Below, piece after piece: positions 38,801-50,533 of a stretch of 64,000 nt of DNA (positions are counted from its first letter, which is position 1; the number at the start of each line of letters is the position of its first letter). Source of the stretch: Acanthaster planci (taxonomy: Eukaryota > Echinodermata > Asteroidea > Valvatida > Acanthasteridae); assembly GCF_001949145.1 (NCBI RefSeq), contig NW_019091358.1, positions 388,159 to 452,158 of the forward strand. Reading direction: 5' to 3'. The notes beneath the pieces are model-generated. The model was not told the DNA's origin, did not search any database, and was given only the letters and a program-made list of their open reading frames with translations. The position numbers and the translations under genes were made by a program.

Positions 38801-41800
38801 AGCGTGACCGTGAATGCACCAATGAGAGTTCGGCGATCCATCATGAATATGTATGAGGTATAGTAGTACCTTTCGTTGTCTTATTTTCCCTGAAGTTAGA
38901 TTCCCTGCCCAACTCCAACCCAGCGATCCTGTTACCATGTCATTTTTTCCCCCGTAGTTATCTTGGCCTTGGCCTGAAGGAAGCTCGACTCGAGACCTTA
39001 AGGCTTGAACAACAGATGATGGCTTCAGTACCTTCAAGTACCCAGGCCCACAGAGATTCAGGTAACTCTCAGTGTCCTCCTATTGATTTCCCTGTGATCT
39101 GTGCTGCTGTAGAGTAGCACATGAGTGAATAATTTGCTGAGAGGATGTTTTCATGCAGCTGTGTAAAAGTACCTGTGATTTCTTTTTTCTGTGACACAGT
39201 ACTTATAAACAGAATCTTGACCAGTTTTCTGAATACCAGCTGGCAAAGTTCTGCCATTCCATGGGGCTTGGTGAATGATCATGGAATGTGTGGCCAGATA
39301 TGTCTGAATTAAGTAGCAGCATTGCATTGTACATGCACTTGACACTATATGATTAATGAATGTTTAACCACTTGCTGCGGGGTGTTTTTAAAAATGCAGT
39401 GCACACATACGGGAGATTTTCAAGATTTTCAGTTTTCAAAATTCTTCAAAAATTCATCATTTCATTTAATGGTTGTTTACACCCACACGAATGACTGTTT
39501 GTTGCTACTGTAAGCTGACAGGCAACCTTTGTTGACTCCTGAGTATATCAGCCAGGCCTGCCACCCTGTAAAGAGAGCCCAGAATTGTGAGATGTTGCGT
39601 AATATCCTTTGTCCCCAGTGAATGTAAGGTGCATCTTTTCAACGTGGCTGGATTAGCATGCAGCGGTGCTGTGTCGCTCATTAATGGGGCCCTGGAGCTA
39701 TGCCCCAAAACAGTGGTATACCCCTATCCCTCCTCAATCCTCCAAAATCCTTCGGGGGTTTTGGAGGATTTTGTAGGATTAACGGTGAATGGCAAAAGTT
39801 CATGGTTGATTGTGAAGGATGCCATGCATGACGGTCGTGGGTTAGACCTTGTGTTGTTTTTGCTTAGTCATGCATAAATTCATCCTGATATTTCTTTTGA
39901 ATCAACCAAACTGCTCAAGAATGCCATTCGCACTGCCTCAACATAACAACAGGAATTACCAGGGGATTTTGAAGGATTGAGGCAGTAGGCACACCTCCAA
40001 GTAACATTTTCAAGAAATTTTGGAGGATTTTGGAGGATTGAGGGAGAATCCAATTTTTTCACCCCCAAAATTGGAGGATTTGGGAGTATTTAGGAGGTCC
40101 CTAGCAAAACGGACCGAGGAGGTTAGGGATACATGTACTGTTTAAAAACAGTGATGGATTACCTTTGAAAAATGCAGGTCTTTGGTTCCAAGTACTGTCC
40201 TTTGTTACACGGACCAGCTCTTTTGTCCCATTTCGGGTACCCCAGCTCTGCGTATAAACCATGGTGCTTGAAAAGGAGTTCCGCGGCAGTAAGTGGTTTA
40301 ACTTAGCATTGAAGCTGAACTACATGTGAGCCCATTGCTTGTGTAAAAATGTCTTCTCTGGAGGTCCCAGGCTAGTTTGTGTTGGTCTCTTAGTCTCGGC
40401 CTTAATCTTGGAAATCTCCACGTGTCAATGGGATTGTGGTTATTGACAGAGGCAGACTTGAAGATTGGCTGGTGTTGAGACTAGGGCCGTTTTCCAATAC
40501 TCAACTTCGTCTCCTTCTCAGGCTTCGTTCCCAAAACCAAAGTAATCCAATGTAATCTAAACACCAGAAGCGTTTAAATAGCATTTAAATTACATCGAAT
40601 TACTGTAATTTTTGACTTTCTTGCATATTATTTGATGTTCTATGGCACTGTTAGACTGATTACTACGCTTACAACTTCAAAGTCAGCTAGTTAAAAAACA
40701 GTTGAAGCCTGAGACGGAGCCGAAGTTGAGTATTGGAAAACAGCCTAAGACTTTTTGAAAATGAACAATCAGACTTCTTCCATGTTAGCTATTATGACTT
40801 GAACTTTCATTTGCGTAAATAAATTCTTGAACAAAGACACAAAGATGTCTTTGACAAAGACACCAAAATGTTTCCAAGAGTGCATAAAACAACAAATTGA
40901 GAGATTTTCAAGTAGCTGTCTGGTTTGATCCGTGGAAATTGCAATTAAAGGCACATCAGTTCAAGGAGATGAAGCCCTTGTAATCATTTAAACCCTTCCA
41001 CTGGCTCATTAATTACTTTCCATGCTAATATTAGCCAAGCTTTTTTGCACAATTTCATAATTGTTGAATATGCTCAACTGTTGACTGGATGTTTTTCATG
41101 AGAAAAGGGCATAGCTGTGCTACATGGTAACATGTATCCTATAAACTGTTGTGTACTTGTAATAGGCAGCTGTGCCTTCTTGGAATGATCTGCCTTGATT
41201 GTTTATTAAAAGCTCTTGCATTATTATCTAATCAACTTATTATGCATAATTGTGGCTATTTATATAACCGAAAATGGGTCACTTGGGAGACATTCCCATT
41301 GGAACGTGCACAAAATTCATTAAACTTTACCGCCCCATGATTCAATATTCCCTAATCCGATTTTAACCAAAGTTTGCCTGTTTTCCTTTCAGACCCTAAT
41401 CTATCATCTCTCAAAATGTGGACAAAAAATTTTCCTCCTTTTGGTAGTTGGAACATTAGGGAGACATTGCCTAATGATCGATGTCTCCCTAATGTTGAAA
41501 AATTTACCACAAAATGTCTCCCAAGTGACCTATTTGTAAATATTGCTGTTGTGTCAACTCACTGTCTTACATAAACTAATAAAAACCAACAAAAATTTCC
41601 ATTATGATACATGCCCTGTTTTTTGTGAAATTGATGAAGATTGTATGCATACTTAAAAGTTACGCATAGTCAAATTATAGTGATACATGCACTGGGGAAA
41701 TCACAAATGCTGTATTAAAGGAGAGGAGGCCCATATCAGAGTGACACTTACCTCATACAAACGTGAATGATCAAAAAAAGCAAACTTATCACCATTTTCA

Positions 41801-44800
41801 CAAAGAGACAAAAGTCTTGCCACAAAAAAAAAGACACCAAAAATTTGTGTGACGTTTGTCTCTTCGTGAATGTGAAGACACAGTTTACATTTTTGCCAAA
41901 GCTTGTGCAAGGTGCAAAATTGTTACATTTTGTAGAAACAGCAAAACGAGTTTTGCCCACGGTTTTGCCCTTTATTGCTAATGCTGTACCTCTGCAAGAC
42001 AACTTTGTCTCTTCGTTAAAACAGAAAATGAAGTTTAGTTGAATTTTGCCTTGCGGTGATCATCGTGATTTGGCTGAGTAGATTTGGTAAAGATTAATTA
42101 CACCAGGTTGTATGCATCACATAGCCTAGTTGATTTTGAAAACAAAAACCAAAAATTAAAAAAAAAATAATCATGATTTTGGGCCATTTTGTCTCTTCGT
42201 ATATCTCATCTGATTTTAGTGAAATGACCAATGAAAACACTAAGAAAATTTTAGCTTGATTTTAGCATTTGGATAGATAAAAGGAGTTGCTTGATTTCCT
42301 GAATGGTTCAAAATCAGTGATCGCGTGCTATCCGTTTCAGTGTTAATTGGTCTCATTTGTCATTTGGAAATGAAACAGACACCAACTGGGCCACCGTCTG
42401 CCTGCCGCCAAATGCTGAAGCGTCGTGGGAATTTGCTGGCGTGACTCACGTGACCAAGTCCGCCAATGGCCCAGAGGTGACAGACACTTTCACCCCTTGT
42501 GCTGACTTGACCAAAAGGTTCATGGGAGACAAGGTCTACCGGCCAAAGGAGATAGCCAATCGTACCTTTTACTCTTCCTCTTACTTCCTTGGGAAGAGCG
42601 TTGAGAGTGGTCTGATAAGTAAGTTGACCTGGGTGAGCAGTTGGGTGGGCAGGGCTTTTTCTCAGTTGGGCGGAGGTGCCTTTTGAAGATCTCTTGTAGA
42701 AATTTGAGTGATGACTGTAGTTCAGTCACTGGACAATCACTCTTTACCAGTGTGTAGGCACAGTGCCATTTCACTCGAATGAACCTAGTCTCGGCCTTCC
42801 GCAAAGCCCTATCAGAATTCACATTTTGTCAGTCATTCATATTCAGTTTTTGCTATCCCTGCCATTTTGTGCAATTATTCACAGGCTCACTCTTTACAAG
42901 ATTATTGAAAAAGACTACTGAATTCCAGCTATACAACGGTGCCCTGGGGCCCGGCTCTGAATGATTGATTGGACTAGTCCAAACATCTATCATTTGGGTG
43001 ACATTGGTCAAATGGTAGTCTTTGCTTGAACTAGCATTGTCTACCAATTGAAGAGTTCAAATCAGTACATAACCCTTGATCAATGGAAATCCATTTTCAA
43101 CCTTGTGAGAATCAGAAAATCAGCTTTAAAAATGAACAAAGCCAATCCTTAAAATCTTTTAAAAACTTAATCGAAGGAGAATTGAAATTGTTCAGTAAAA
43201 ATTCATTAATTGAATGGGTTTTCACCATTTTTGTCAAATTGATGTTCAATTCTTTGTACCAAGAGATTCAAGATGTAATTCTCCTCCAGTTAAAAGGACC
43301 ATTTCCTTGTTCATCTTTGTAATTCAACTTTTGTTTTCTCCCAAATTTTATGCAGCAAGGGAGTTCGGAGGTATTGTTCGCGTGAAAGAATTTACACGGG
43401 TAGCAAAAGAAGGTAAATCTTTTTTTTTTCCCAAGTCTAAAGGGTGTACATTTGAGGGCACGTGGCCTTCATGAGGGTTTAGACTCCTGATCAGTGGGTT
43501 TGGAGCTCAAATCCAGCAGGTAGGAGCTTGTGACCTTAGGCAAGTCACTGTACCCCTTCTTGCCTCTTTCCTGGTCCACCCAAATGCACAAATTGGGCAC
43601 CTGTCAGAGCATAGCTCACTCATGTGCCTTCACTGACTGCCAACCGATTTTGCCTGATGCCCAGGGAAATACATGTACATATAATTGTAAATCAGAAAGC
43701 ACTTTGTTGACAACACTATATCAATACTGCAATTACTACTTGATGCTGTTACCATGGTTGCCATGGCTTCTTTTGCTTTGTACTACTGTTTTGGTATGTG
43801 CACCATGAAGTGGAATAAATTGTGAGAAATCATTTGTGGAACGGAGCTGGCTGTAAAACTTACTTGAAACTTACTCTCAGTACATCTCTCTGCTTTAGTC
43901 TCATCTTACTGAGTAAGCCTTACTCTAGTCACAAAAGGTGGACAAGTGACCATGGAAATAAGTGATGCATACATGTACATGTACTATCTTGAATGTGCAG
44001 TGAACCCATAGCAGTGCAGCAGCAGATGTCACACAAACTTTATGCAATGGCTCAAGTCACTCATGCTACTTTACTACACAAGTTTGACAACAATAGGGAC
44101 GTATACAGCATAAGAGTATGACTTGCCCAACTAATTATGGGAAACTTGCATGTACATAATCATTTGAAGTGGTATTTAATGCATTTGATAATGGCTGATA
44201 TTTACTTATTAATCTTGTTTGTTTGTTGTGAGGCTCACCATTTCTCTTCACAGAGTTAATAGGAAAACTGCACTACGTGTACAAGTACTTTGTTTTGTGC
44301 TGGAAGTGTGAAGACATTTGTTTGTGAGACAATTTCATGGTGTAATCTTGGTGTAAAGTTATGCTAAGATGTGGAAATTAGTTCCAGATGTCTTCACCTC
44401 CATTTGATGGTTGTGTGGGAGATATTTTAGCATGAAAATATGCTGGAAGTGTGAAGACATTTGTTTGTGAGACAATTTCATGGTGTAATCCTTGGTGTAA
44501 AGTTATGCTAAGATGTGGAAATTAGTTCCAGATGTCTTCACCTCCATTTGATGGTTGTGTGGGAGATGTTTTAGCATGAAAATGTAAACAGGATATTGTG
44601 CTTTGAGTCTCTCCAGAGAAGCCTTTTCTGTTCCAGGCTCCTTGGAAGGACAAGCATGCTCATGTAATTCAATGTAATTTGATGAAACTTTCGTGCACAT
44701 GCTTCAGCATTGAGAGTACATTCACAGGTGCCACGGAAGCCCTCAGTTATTACAGGTCTTTTCTCCCCAATTTGGCTTTCCTTAGCCTGCAGATCTTTTG

Positions 44801-47025
44801 ATGCAAGTAATCCATTTCTGTGTATGGACCTGGTCTACATACATACGTTACTCAGGCATGGCTATGATTTCAAAGCTGAAACAGAACTAGTGGTAAGTTC
44901 CCACCTACAATTTCTACAAACAAGCAATTGTTTCTCAGTGGACTTGACCAGTCAGTTGCCAAGACAGACCTTCAGGGCAGGAACTTCATTATTATTTCTC
45001 ATTTGGCCATTAGCTAGAGAGCAACCCTTTCTCAGAAAATGTTTTCAATGAGCACATTTTGATTTCACACTTTTAATAAGGATAAAAACATTACAGTCAG
45101 CGCGCAGCCCCTCCATTAGTGAGCAATTTTGGCGATTCCATTTGCACATGAAAACGATCTCGTGAGTACATGGGAGTTCGCGAGAAAAAACGAGAATACA
45201 GTAGTGTCCCTTCAACCGCCAGGAAATCCGTTGCTTCATTCTTGGGTTGAAATGGCTTGGTGAGTAGACAGTTTGACGTTTTTCACTATCAGTAAAGTTA
45301 TGTTTCGGCAATGATCGACAATTTCCCAACGATTTATTTGGACATACATGTACACTTGCTTAGTGTTTTTCACGAAAATCACAGGCCTCCTCTTTATTAA
45401 GTGCGCCTGACTGTTTTGCAATAACTGGATAAAATTGAGACTTAAAATTCTTCAGGAAAAGGATTAAACATCTGTTTAATACCAACGTTTTTGCTGCTAG
45501 GCCAATCAAAATTTTAAAGTTTTATGCACTACTCACTCAGCGATCCCAGCAGTGTTTACATTTTTGCGAGACGAATGGTAAGTCTGGTTCCCTATTAAAC
45601 GACCAACATTCACTAGGTTTCCTTCACTGCAAAGTCTGGGTTCCCGATTTTGGTCACACGCATTTACGCGCATCTCTAATGTAATATGTCAATCAACCAA
45701 TCACAGATAGTCTTTCACGAAACACATACGACAGTTTTCTCGGTTAATCTCACGAAGTCTAAACCTGCAATAACGAAATACTTTGGGTGCACTTGACTGT
45801 TCCACAACGACTTGAAAAGTAAAAACTTCTTGTTTGGCTGGATATATGACATATCTATCTTTCTGCTGTCAAGAAGATTCTGCCGGCCAAGATTTGCATC
45901 CACTAAAATCAGTTTTTTTGTACCCTCATTTTTACACACGAAAGCCTACATTTTACGGCTAATATCCTTCAAAAGAGACTGCAAATATTTGTATTTTTTA
46001 CAAAGGACATGGAACTGATATCTGAACTGTTCATTTATGTAAAGATATTCCATTCTTAAAGGTAACACTAGGTGGTATACAATTTTGAAAAGTCCACATC
46101 ATAGCTCATTACATATGATTTAGACAGCTGTGCATACCCAGCAAATGAAAGGCACAGCTTTTATGGGTGCTGCGCGCTGACTGATAACTGAACAGCATCT
46201 TCCCTGCATGACATTACAGCAGTGCCTTCTATTGTCTAGAAAGACAGACAATTTAGAATGTTTAAAAAAGTGCACTTTTCAATTTTTACTAATAAGGATT
46301 GAGGACACTGACTATACATGTACAGGCATTAATTTAGGCTTCTACTGATTGGCCATCTGAAACTTTTAAGTGCAACTGCAGTGAATTTTTTTGAGGCACA
46401 ATTTTTCCTCAATTTTTATATTCCTCTTCAATGTATGAAAATTCCTATCTGGTTCAGTTCAGTTCATCGAAAGTGCATTTTTAAAACACTTAAAATTACC
46501 CATGCTTTCCTGGACAACTGAGGGGGCTGTTCCTGTGAAGTCATCTGGGGAAGATACAGTTCGTTACATTTGTTTTTGTGAGCCCAGAATTTAATTTACT
46601 GAAAACATTTCTGAGAAAGGGATTGATGCATACTTATTGCTATGCACATTAACAATAAATCATTCTTGAAGAGAAAAATGAGGCCAGCAAAATCTGCAAA
46701 AATAACATTGAGGCTTTCCTCCTGGGATGACATCACAGTTTTGCTAAAAAAAAAAAAAAAAAGAAGAGGCAGTACCTTTAAATAGTGAAACAGAGGTTGA
46801 AACTAAGATTAACTGGGACACAAAAGTTCATTTTGAATATTTGTATTGAAACAAATTGATTGCAGCCTGCCTTTAATGGCCTCGTTTGAACGTTCTTTGC
46901 TTTCATTTTTACACGCTCAGATGAATGAAAGGATCCGTGGCTTTGAGATCAGCTGGGCGCTAGGGGCAACTATAGACCTGCTGCATTCACACTGGGACAA
47001 GTATCAAAAGTCAGGCAATTTGTGA
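32851..47025 (+). CDS. ENTPD6: Ectonucleoside triphosphate diphosphohydrolase 5/6 homologue
   Basis: GDA1/CD39 apyrase hydrolysing nucleoside diphosphates in the secretory pathway or outside the cell. Ten exons: 32851-33169, 33536-33615, 35616-35759, 36380-36497, 37247-37424, 38958-39061, 42379-42618, 43356-43412, 44786-44892, 46921-47025. Phases close to 483 residues (human ENTPD6 484). One N-terminal membrane segment ([16 protein letters not shown]). Apyrase conserved regions in order: [69 protein letters not shown]. It ends with ISWALGA, as in ENTPD6. An in-frame TGA at 32830 supports the start. The exon 7 acceptor (AAATGAAACAG) is weak but is the only one in phase; a stronger TTTCAG at 42340 would break the frame. 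It resembles ENTPD6 more than ENTPD5, but an ancestral ENTPD5/6 gene is possible. Confidence 0.94.
34308..34880. repeat. Two degenerate direct copies rich in GAGTACGAGTACT words
   Basis: About 34308-34475 and 34735-34880 share the order GAGTA..., ACGGGGAAAT, CTTGAGAG/TTTGAGAG, CTTCATGAGTA and AGTA(C/T)TACAACA. The repeated GAGTAC words make each unit internally repetitive. They lie in ENTPD intron 2 and probably belong to one degraded repeat family. Confidence 0.55.
35803..36115. mobile_element. MITE with paired GGGAAG...CCCGGCAAAA arms
   Basis: The left arm (GGGAAGCATGATATCAGCAG, then TTCCCGGCAAAATGG) pairs with the right arm read on the other strand (GGGAAGTATGATCACTACCA, then TTTCCCGGCAAAAAGG). 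About 310 bp with no coding potential, in ENTPD intron 3. Confidence 0.65.
38242..38390. mobile_element. Small palindromic MITE with a near-perfect hairpin
   Basis: The core GGAGTTGACAAACTAGTTCC is followed 16 bases later by its complement, giving a long stable stem. Outer arms (TTGGACAGT and ACTGTCCAA; ATGGTTT and AAACCAT) extend the symmetry to about 150 bp. It lies in ENTPD intron 5. Confidence 0.75.
39364..40301. mobile_element. TTAA-flanked MITE family C, copy 2, with a nested insertion
   Basis: Flanked by TTAA on both sides. The ends are TTAACCACTTGCTGCGGGG and CCGCGGCAGTAAGTGGTTTAA. TTAA duplications and CC-starting ends suggest piggyBac-type mobilisation. Alignment with the intact copy at 47186-47763 breaks at about 39722 and resumes at about 40134, where another element is inserted. 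It is in ENTPD intron 6. Confidence 0.78.
39722..40134. mobile_element. Nested element rich in TCCTCAATCCTCCAAAATCC words
   Basis: About 410 bp inside the family C copy. Its left end (ATCCCTCCTCAATCCTCC) and right end (GAGGAGGTTAGGGATAC) are inverted. The interior contains several GGAGGATT words on both strands (TTTTGGAGGATTTTG, AATTGGAGGATTTGGGAG). It is related in its ends to the small palindrome at 50446-50505. Confidence 0.65.
40484..40746. mobile_element. MITE with perfect 20 bp ends
   Basis: Left TTTTCCAATACTCAACTTCG and right CGAAGTTGAGTATTGGAAAA are exact reverse complements. The outer pair GGCCG/CAGCC and inner pair TCTCAGGCTTC/GAAGCCTGAGA extend it. About 260 bp in ENTPD intron 6, no coding potential. 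Confidence 0.8.
41277..41530. mobile_element. MITE with GGTCACTTGGGAGACATT ends
   Basis: The 18 bp ends GGTCACTTGGGAGACATT and AATGTCTCCCAAGTGACC are exact complements. An inner palindrome (CATTAGGGAGACAT... ATGTCTCCCTAATG) reuses the GGGAGACAT motif, so the motif occurs four times. About 254 bp in ENTPD intron 6. Confidence 0.82.
43443..43735 (+). mobile_element. CORE/Deu-type SINE: tRNA head, MIR-like core, L2-like tail
   Basis: A tRNA-like head with B-box-like GGAGCTCAAATCC (about 43502) is followed by GTGACCTTAGGCAAGTCACT, the hallmark core shared by MIR/CORE-type SINEs. The end AAAGCACTTTG plus ACACTATATCAATAC resembles the L2/CR1 LINE 3' tail. It is in the intron following exon 8 of the ENTPD gene. 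No transcript-level function is inferred. Confidence 0.72.
44298..44583 (+). repeat. Recent tandem duplication, two 143 bp units
   Basis: A unit beginning TGCTGGAAGTGTGAAGACAT is repeated head-to-tail at 44298 and 44441. The units differ only at a few positions (CTTGG/CCTTGG, GATATTTT/GATGTTTT), so the duplication is young. It is intronic in the ENTPD gene. Confidence 0.92.
45094..46183. mobile_element. Non-autonomous DNA transposon with CAGTCAGCGCGCAGC ends
   Basis: Perfect 15 bp inverted ends CAGTCAGCGCGCAGC and GCTGCGCGCTGACTG enclose about 1.09 kb. No transposase motifs are visible inside. The target-site duplication is unclear (TA on the left, ATA on the right). It is in ENTPD intron 9. 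Confidence 0.75.
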
Positions 47026-47185
47026 CGACGCACACACCAGGACTAGAAAAGCACATTTTGTGTTGGCTCACTAGATTTTCTAAATACTTCTATGGTTTCT
47101 TATGTGATACTGTAAATTTCAGTTCCACATTTTATTTAGAATTTTTATACTAGTCAAAAATCTGGAAAAAATACTTTAAAGTGTA

Positions 47186-47763
47186 TTAACCACTTCCTGC
47201 GGGAGCAGATATCAATGTTGATGTTGCGGGGCCGGGATATTTATCATTTTTTTCTTTTTTCAAAATTCTTTAAAAATTCCTATCTTCATTTACTGGACGC
47301 TTACAAACACGTGAAGGACTGTCTGGTGTCCACTGTAGTCTGACAGGCAAAATCTATTGACACCTGAGTATTTCAGCCAGGCTTGCAGCCTTGTAAAAAG
47401 AGCCCAGATTGTGCGGTGTAACTTTCTTTTGTTCACAAACCTGGCTCAGTGTGCTGCTGACCTCTTTTCAATAGGGGCCAGATTAGCATGCAGTGGTGCT
47501 GTGTGGCTCATCGCTACGGTGGTGGAGTGCTTTTGTCCCCGCTGGTAATCCACTCGCTCTAAATGCCCCAAACCGTGGTATACTGTTTCATAACAAGGCT
47601 GGATTATTTCCACTTTTGAGAGTGAAACAATGTCGGTAATTCCCAGCAGCCTGGTCTTTTGTTCCCAGTACAGTCTTTTGTTACAAGGCCCTGTTCCCTG
47701 ACCCCAGCCACGCATATAAAGCATACATGGCCGGATCCGGAATCCCCTGCAGGGAGTGGTTAA
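47186..47763. mobile_element. TTAA-flanked MITE family C, copy 3 (intact)
   Basis: A 578 bp element with exact TTAA on both sides. The ends are TTAACCACTTCCTGCGGG and CCTGCAGGGAGTGGTTAA. It is the uninterrupted reference for the copies at 18044-18995 and 39364-40301. It starts 160 bases after the ENTPD stop codon, so it may lie within that gene's 3' UTR. Confidence 0.85.
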
Positions 47764-50533
47764 ATAGAAGCCAGTCATAAAACCTTTCAAAGTGTGCAAT
47801 AGGTCTCTTTTCCCTTACAAAAATGTTTTTCAACAGAAGGAAGAATTTTTCCACTTGAATAATTAGATAACTTCTACATTAAAGACTTTCTTAAATTACA
47901 TGCGTCTGTTTATTTTCTGACATTAACTTTTCATTCCATTTGTTAGAATCTGTTCATAGTTTCCAATGTATTAGTTTAAGAATTGCAATTAATCTACTAA
48001 ATTGTGAATTGAGACCAAATACAATAGTGAAAGCAGGAGCAAAGCAGATGCAACAGCATTTTCAGGTTCTGAATATTTTATTTTTCTGGTATTGAAACTT
48101 GACTGTACCATTCTCCTGAGTTCTCTCTTTACAGTAGAAAAACACTTTGAATCATCTAAGCAGCATTTTAGTATTCATCTGATGAAATCTATTTTTGTAA
48201 ATATGATCAACACCATTATCTAATGGTGCTGGAAAGCAGCTTTTCTAAGCTAGGGTCAATTTCAGGGTATACGTGCGGTTACTAGATCAGGAGTTTTATA
48301 TTTGGAATATTCCTATTGTCTTCCAGCATAGTGACAGTACTTATATTATTGTTAATTTTGACATGGGCAATTTTCTTGAATAGATAGGAAACTTTTGTGA
48401 TGAGTGACAATTTGAGGAAGCTGTAAAATGTACAAATGGTTTGAAACAATGATCAGGACAGAAGTTACTCTTAATGTAATGCTTATAAAAGGAATGCTTC
48501 AGTTTTGGGCCGTACAGGTGTTATTAACAGGATTTTTTATAAACCTACTGTTACTGGCAACTTTATTTCCTTTTCCAATCCTCCGGGTTAAAGGTTTTCT
48601 AACACTTGTTCTTTGACGCTGTAATCACACCACAGAAATTACTTGCATGTCCCCAGAGGTCCTTTTTGAGCTTCTACTCTCTTTAAAATGAATGTTACAT
48701 GATGGCAATCAAGGAGAACCCTCAACATTTTTCACCCACATCATCTCCATTTTTATTAGGATGCCAAACCAAGTGATGCCTCATAACTAAGCTAAACACA
48801 AAACTAGAACACAATTTTTTTAGAACAAAATGGCATGTAGATTTTTCTTTTCTGCTCTGCACAATGCAAAAGAAGGACCTGTGCAACAAGTGTTACAAGA
48901 GACAAAATCCTTCCACACCCGGTGAGAACCTTGATAATTATGAGAATCGAGAACATCGTTTCTGCACAATAAAAATCCAACTTTAATGATATCTGCACTT
49001 GTGAACTTTGGTCTGATTGGACAATTAACAATCTGAGTATGCTTCTAAATATAGACCAATGATATATGAGCATAAATGTTTAACATGAAAACTTTATTCT
49101 AAGTGCAGCATCAGCCTACTACGGCATACACCTAAACCTTCCCATAATTTGTATATGCAATGCTAATTTGCTGACTGATTACACAGGATTTTCAAGCACA
49201 AAGCATGCAAATGTACACTAATCTCCACATACAGCAAAAAGTGGCTACACTCATTCAACAAGTAGCATGTGCAATTGTAGTAATAAATTTACCTCAACAT
49301 GCAGTGGCAACAAGAGATATCAGAAATTTTGGCTTCAGCTGTCGCCAATGCATCTGGATCTATTTCCTCCCATTACATTGTAGATTGATGGTGACAATTA
49401 CATTCTTTTGATAAGTTGGAAATTTTGTGCTGTACGCACCCCCGCCCCCCAAATTTACCCACTTTCAGGTTTTGATTACTTACATGCATCTGTATGTGTG
49501 TTGTCATCATCTGAGATTTCAGACTACTGGGTGGTGAGCTTGTAATAAATGGTGCAGGGTATAACCACAGAGTTCTTCATGACTAAGCCTTACACTGAAG
49601 GGCATGGAGGGTGAAGGTTAGATTTACGTATCTGATACATGGAAATGTACCTATACTTTCAATATCCACCATAGTCAATTTTCAGTTCCACAAACCCCAT
49701 TCTCTCATCATTTTGATCTGCATGTTTGTTACTTAAAACTGCCCGTAAAGGAAAGCACTCCTCTAGATGGGCAGTGTAGGGCTTTTTTTGGTAACAAGAG
49801 TTTAATAAGCTGATTTGGCAAGGTGCAAAAAAAAATGGGTGCCAATCTTATAAACACAAGTATTTGTGACTCCATTACCAGAGTTGGTACGTACAATGTG
49901 CATGACTCCATGACAATCTTGTATGAATGTTAGTTACACATGGGGAGAATACCTACAACACAATCCCCTGCCAAGTGTTTTCCACATGATTCCCTGGTCC
50001 CCTACCCCCCCCCAATCTTTCCAATCTGAACCAAAGCTTAATTCCTCATCCTTCCACCTGCAGTCACTGACACAGATGGGACAAATATCAACAGTTTTCC
50101 ATTCTTTTATCGAAACCAAACCTAAAGTCTTACTGGGTTTTATCATAAATGTACATTTTTTTTAATTTAAAATTTTACATTTTGTCTTTCAAAAAGTGAC
50201 TGAATTCCTCCTTGACCTGAATGCAAAGCAACACGGGAGATTTACCCATCAATTCTAAATGGGACATGCAGCTAACAAGCTATTATTCTGCCTCTGTAGT
50301 GATCTCTAACACTGCACACAGAGTATAAGCATGGAATTTCTATGTTAAATAAGATAAGTGTCCATGTTGCGTATATATATCCCATTTCCCTGGAGTCAAA
50401 GGTCAGCAGAGTTAGCAGAATCAGAGCAATGTCATGCAGGACCTTAACCCTAACACTCCTCAGTCCTCCAACAGGTGAAGGATTGAGGAGGGTTAGGGTT
50501 AAAAGAGTTAAAATTAAAAAAAAAACCACAAAA
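47764..50533. other. Intergenic between ENTPD and BANF1 3' ends
   Basis: The two genes converge here. The sequence is AT-rich. I recognise no coding exon and only one small repeat (50446-50505). Parts near each edge should be 3' UTR. Confidence 0.4.
50446..50505. repeat. Very short palindrome with TTAACCCTAAC ends
   Basis: TTAACCCTAACACTCCTCAG is followed after a short loop by TTGAGGAGGGTTAGGGTTAA. The CTCCTCA(A/G)TCCTCC word links it to the element at 39722-40134. It lies just downstream of the BANF1 stop codon, probably in its 3' UTR, where it would form a hairpin in RNA. Confidence 0.65.

Noticed and set aside
42340-42378. Upstream start of ENTPD exon 7 at the stronger TTTCAG
   Set aside because: It would put the exon out of phase with exon 6, whereas the acceptor at 42378 closes the frame.
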